DNA from: DATKPE01 sp035524335
Lineage (GTDB): Bacteria > Bacteroidota > Ignavibacteria > UBA10030 > SZUA-254
Assembly: GCA_035524335.1 (NCBI GenBank)
Contig: DATKPE010000041.1
Coordinates: forward strand, 11,629-75,628
Reading direction: 5' to 3'
Length of the DNA stretch: 64,000 nucleotides
Shown: positions 61,086 to 64,000 of the stretch, one piece after another
Numbering within the stretch: position 1 is the stretch's first letter
Layout: the number at the start of each line of letters is the position of its first letter
Program-made: the position numbers and the translations under genes
Notes under the pieces: model-generated
The model's input: only the letters and a program-made list of their open reading frames with translations
Database searches by the model: none
Told to the model about the DNA's origin: nothing

Positions 61086-61116
61086 CTGGTGGTTCGGCAC
61101 CGGTCGATGGTTCCGA

Positions 61117-64000
61117 TTACTTGATCAGCACCATCTTCTTCGTGCTTACAAATGCCCTGCCGCTCGTCGTCCCGTCGTCGGCGTTCGTCAGCTTCTCCGT
61201 GTTCAGACGGTAGAAGTAGACGCCCGATGCGTACTTCGCCGCGTTGAACTGCACCGTCTGCGTCCCGTCCGACAGCTGTTGACGGCTCAGCAGAGTCGCC
61301 ACTTCCTGACCCAGAATGTTGTACACCTTCAGCGTCACGATCGACGCTTCCGGCAGATCAAACTGGATCGTGGTCGTCGGATTGAACGGATTCGGATAGT
61401 TCTGATACAGCGTGTACGCCATCGGCAGATTCTGCGACGCCAGCGGCGCCATCGGAATGATCCGCGCGGGGATCGAGTTCGGGTCCGCATGCAGGAACGG
61501 CACCGCGATCAGTTCCGCAGTCCCCGCATACCGCAGGGAGTCGAAGAACCGCGTCGTGTCGACCGTTCCCTCAAACGCTCCGTTGATCGATGCCACGATG
61601 CTGTCCAGGTGCGGATAGAGCGCCGGTGCATCATACTGGTGCGTGTAGGTCGTCTTCTTGTTCACCGTCACCGGCGTCACCGTCCCCATCATCGCCGTGT
61701 CGATGTACGCCGCGATCTCCTTCACCATCTTCCCGTCGAGCGGATCTCCGCTCCGGCTGTCGTACACCAGTTCGCCGAATCCGGGCGTGGTCACACCGAG
61801 CGCGCTCAGCGTGATGTTCAGCTTCAGCGCTATCATACTCGCCAGCAGGCTGTTGTTCTGCTTGTTCGGCGACAGGGATTTCTGCTGACCCGTGATCTGC
61901 TTTCCGCCCGTGAACACATCCAGCGGACGGCCCGTGTTCGGTCCATGGAACGTGCCCTTGTCGTCCAGACTCTTCAGCACGTCGCTGTACTTCAGCGACT
62001 GGAACCAGCCGTAGATCTTGGACGAATCGGCTCCGGCTTTCTTGTTCACGCCGACCACCAGACCGCCGGTCGCGTTGAACCCGCCGTAGTTGAACGCCTC
62101 GAACAGGCCGTTGATCCGGTTCGGCATCGGCTCGCGCAGAATGCTCGTCGCAACCGCATCCTTTCTCGGCTTGCTGACCGCCGTTCCATTCTTCCTGAAG
62201 TAGTACGAGGAGACTTTGAGCGCTTTATTCGTCCAGGAATATCCCGTCACATACACGCTCTCCGGATTTGCCAGGGTGGAGCTGAAGGCAAAATCCCACT
62301 TCTTCAGCTTCGAGTCGGTCGTGCTCACGACCGAGGCCGGCACGGTGGCCAGGTGGAATCCGGTATCGATCGCGGTCGCAAACTCCATATGAAGCCCGTT
62401 CGCGCTGTCGGTGATGCTTTCCACGAGCACGCTGAACTGCGCCTTGTCCGGTTTGCCCGGCACCACGTACTTGCCCGCTTTCCCCTTATTGTCGACATCG
62501 ACCGGGATCAGATTCGGCAGGAAGCTCCGGAACTTCGAGCTGTAGACCGGCGGCGCGTTCACGAAACTCACCGCCGTCGTCTGCCCGTCCGCTACCGTGA
62601 CCATGACGTTGTTTGCATTCGTCTGCGTCCCGATTGCATTCACGACATTTCCGAGATGAATCCAGCTGGCGCTGTCGGCTTCCGTGACGATATACACTCC
62701 GTCTCCCAGTCCGTTCAGCGTAACCGTCGTTCCGGTTCCCCCGCCGATGAAGTGGGAATTGGTGTCCGTCACAACGAACGACCACGCATGGGCGGTCCGG
62801 TCGCCGGCTGTCAGGAAGGACCCGTCGGCATCCGTGAATCCGCTCACCGTGATGGTGTTCGGCTTGAAGTTGACGAACGTGTCGGCAACCGCCTGTCCCG
62901 CCACGAGGGTCATCGTGTCGTTCAGGCCGTGGTTGCCGTTGACCCTCTGCCATGCCGCGCCGCTGTCCGCTTCGGAGGCGATGTAGAGGCCGGCCTGCAG
63001 GTTGCCGGTCGTCAGACTGTCGACGTTTCCGGTCGCCACGATGTTGCCCGGCGCAACCGATCCCTTGTACACCGTCAGACCCCATGCCTTGCGCGCATCC
63101 AGAGAGGCCGGATTGCCGCTCAGGGAGCGGAACTTCCGCAGGGTCATGTTGCTCACCGATTGATTGATGAAGTCGATCGTGTCGACCGAATTCGCCGACG
63201 CGTCGGTGAAGCTGACCGTATCGTACCGGCCCGCATTCACCTTCAGCGTGTTCGACAGCGTGGTGCCGTGCTCATGCGTGCCGAGGTGCAGCCACGCCGT
63301 GCTGTCGCCTTCCACCGCGATATAGGTGCCCGAGGCCAGATTAGGAGTTAAGAGAACGCCGCTGTTCGGGTTGCCGCTGCCGATGAGCGTCCCCGGTGTG
63401 ACCGAATCGACGTAGAGATACATCCACCACTTTTTCAACGACTGGTCACCGGTCGTGGCCGGGTTGCCGTCAACATCCGCGAACTTCCGCTCCACCACCG
63501 TGTGGGTGATGTAGAGCGGCGCGTTCACGTCCGCCGCAGTCCAGCGCGAGAGGCTCTGAACCCCCGTCGCGGTGACCTTGTGCAGGCTGGTGTTGATCGA
63601 ACCGCCTTTCCCTGTCCAGGTTGTCCCGCCGTCGGTGGACTTGCTCAGGATCAGATTGGTTTCCGTGATCCCGTTCAGTTCGGACGGTGCATACGCGAAG
63701 TCGACCGTGGCGCCGAGGGCGTTGTCGACCGTCGGAGTCACGTCGTAATACCGCTTGATCGAGGAATGGCCGTTGCCGCTGAGGGCCGTGCCGTTCTGAC
63801 GGACGACCGTGGTCACGCCGGGCGCAACCGCCGCCGAGGCGACGTCAAACCCGATGTTCCCCATCGGATCGCCGCTCGTGGAGATCGTCCGCGTGGCGCT
63901 GATCGTGCCGCTCACCGGATTGGTTCCCTCGTTCATCGAACCGGCCGGATTCAGGTACATCGTCGTCCCGCCGTTCATCGTAAGCGTGCCTTTTGCCGGC
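61117..64000 (-). CDS. Large T9SS-exported surface protein, 5' end beyond window
   Basis: At least 961 codons; the frame stays open to the window edge upstream of ATG 63978 and that sequence (KGTLTMNGGTT) is repeat-like, so the true start is outside. From N to C: a beta-rich GTLTMNGGTTMYLNP region; three SpaA/Cna-B-like modules of about 100-115 residues (roughly 63510-63170, 63165-62870 and 62865-62545), each with a (R)KFxDxDG-like start, a GxYIxxExDSxxW strand and an FxNxxP-like end; a central region without recognisable motif; and the sorting domain with NYPNPFNPTT and YNILGQEVATLL. It has its own terminator. Cell-surface adhesion or stalk function is inference. Confidence 0.88.
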   Translation of the reverse strand, partial: PAKGTLTMNGGTTMYLNPAGSMNEGTNPVSGTISATRTISTSGDPMGNIGFDVASAAVAPGVTTVVRQNGTALSGNGHSSIKRYYDVTPTVDNALGATVDFAYAPSELNGITETNLILSKSTDGGTTWTGKGGSINTSLHKVTATGVQSLSRWTAADVNAPLYITHTVVERKFADVDGNPATTGDQSLKKWWMYLYVDSVTPGTLIGSGNPNSGVLLTPNLASGTYIAVEGDSTAWLHLGTHEHGTTLSNTLKVNAGRYDTVSFTDASANSVDTIDFINQSVSNMTLRKFRSLSGNPASLDARKAWGLTVYKGSVAPGNIVATGNVDSLTTGNLQAGLYIASEADSGAAWQRVNGNHGLNDTMTLVAGQAVADTFVNFKPNTITVSGFTDADGSFLTAGDRTAHAWSFVVTDTNSHFIGGGTGTTVTLNGLGDGVYIVTEADSASWIHLGNVVNAIGTQTNANNVMVTVADGQTTAVSFVNAPPVYSSKFRSFLPNLIPVDVDNKGKAGKYVVPGKPDKAQFSVLVESITDSANGLHMEFATAIDTGFHLATVPASVVSTTDSKLKKWDFAFSSTLANPESVYVTGYSWTNKALKVSSYYFRKNGTAVSKPRKDAVATSILREPMPNRINGLFEAFNYGGFNATGGLVVGVNKKAGADSSKIYGWFQSLKYSDVLKSLDDKGTFHGPNTGRPLDVFTGGKQITGQQKSLSPNKQNNSLLASMIALKLNITLSALGVTTPGFGELVYDSRSGDPLDGKMVKEIAAYIDTAMMGTVTPVTVNKKTTYTHQYDAPALYPHLDSIVASINGAFEGTVDTTRFFDSLRYAGTAELIAVPFLHADPNSIPARIIPMAPLASQNLPMAYTLYQNYPNPFNPTTTIQFDLPEASIVTLKVYNILGQEVATLLSRQQLSDGTQTVQFNAAKYASGVYFYRLNTEKLTNADDGTTSGRAFVSTKKMVLIK

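Noticed and set aside
1..64000. CRISPR arrays, insertion sequences, prophage or rRNA
   Set aside because: No regularly spaced short repeats, transposase or phage gene, terminal inverted repeats or rRNA-like sequence were seen.

Overview
The window is about 64 kb of GC-rich bacterial chromosome. It suggests a member of the Bacteroidota/Ignavibacteriota side of the tree. The evidence is three secreted proteins that end in the NYPNPFNP-type type IX secretion (T9SS) sorting domain, a GWxTD-domain protein, a PMEDVTD-type DusB, a methylmalonyl-CoA mutase of split type, and lipid A and heptosyltransferase-like envelope genes. Exact placement (for example Ignavibacteria or Kapabacteria) is inference. 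I see no mobile element, rRNA or CRISPR array.

Positions 1-7743 (+): the tail of an unknown CDS, then one aerobic-respiration operon encoding an A-family heme-copper oxidase in the order I-III-IV-two small membrane proteins-II, followed by ctaA and ctaB (heme A synthesis), a Sco copper chaperone and a CtaM/DUF420 protein. Two things are unusual. Subunit I lacks the K-channel lysine, which is Ile364 in a gap-free alignment, together with other K-channel polar residues. Subunit II carries an insertion of about 180 residues inside its CuA domain, containing three exact-period 48-residue repeats.

Positions 7791-20496 (+): a promoter, a trp leader peptide with tandem Trp codons, an attenuator terminator, and a 12-gene operon trpE-G-D-C-F-aroF-trpB-A-aroB-aroDE-aroA-aroC. 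Most junctions are ATGA or similar overlaps. The genes take erythrose-4-phosphate and PEP to tryptophan with every step present except shikimate kinase, so one Trp-sensing attenuator may govern the whole shikimate route.

Positions 20606-29545: a T9SS-exported protein, dusB, a repair-flavoured trio (polX, a LiaF-like protein, nth), and on the minus strand the catalytic subunit of methylmalonyl-CoA mutase. Positions 29958-33362: a second T9SS-exported protein with Ig-like and HAF-like repeats.

Positions 33470-45000 (-): a long run reading MATE transporter, membrane-bound SpoIIE-type phosphatase, STAS antagonist, RsbW-like protein, GAF-GAF SpoIIE-type phosphatase, prmC, dtd, a degenerate peptidase-like secreted protein, a compact alkaline-phosphatase-superfamily enzyme, and comEC. 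The partner-switching part has two phosphatases, one switch protein and one antagonist but no sigma factor. A TPR membrane protein and tRNA-Arg(CCG) lie upstream.

Positions 46521-55747 (+): a tripartite efflux operon tolC-MFP-RND-RND with two closely similar RND pumps. Positions 55776-60869 (-): a SulP transporter, a family 9 glycosyltransferase, an LpxL-like acyltransferase and a GWxTD protein. Positions 61117-64000 (-): a very large T9SS cargo protein truncated by the window edge.
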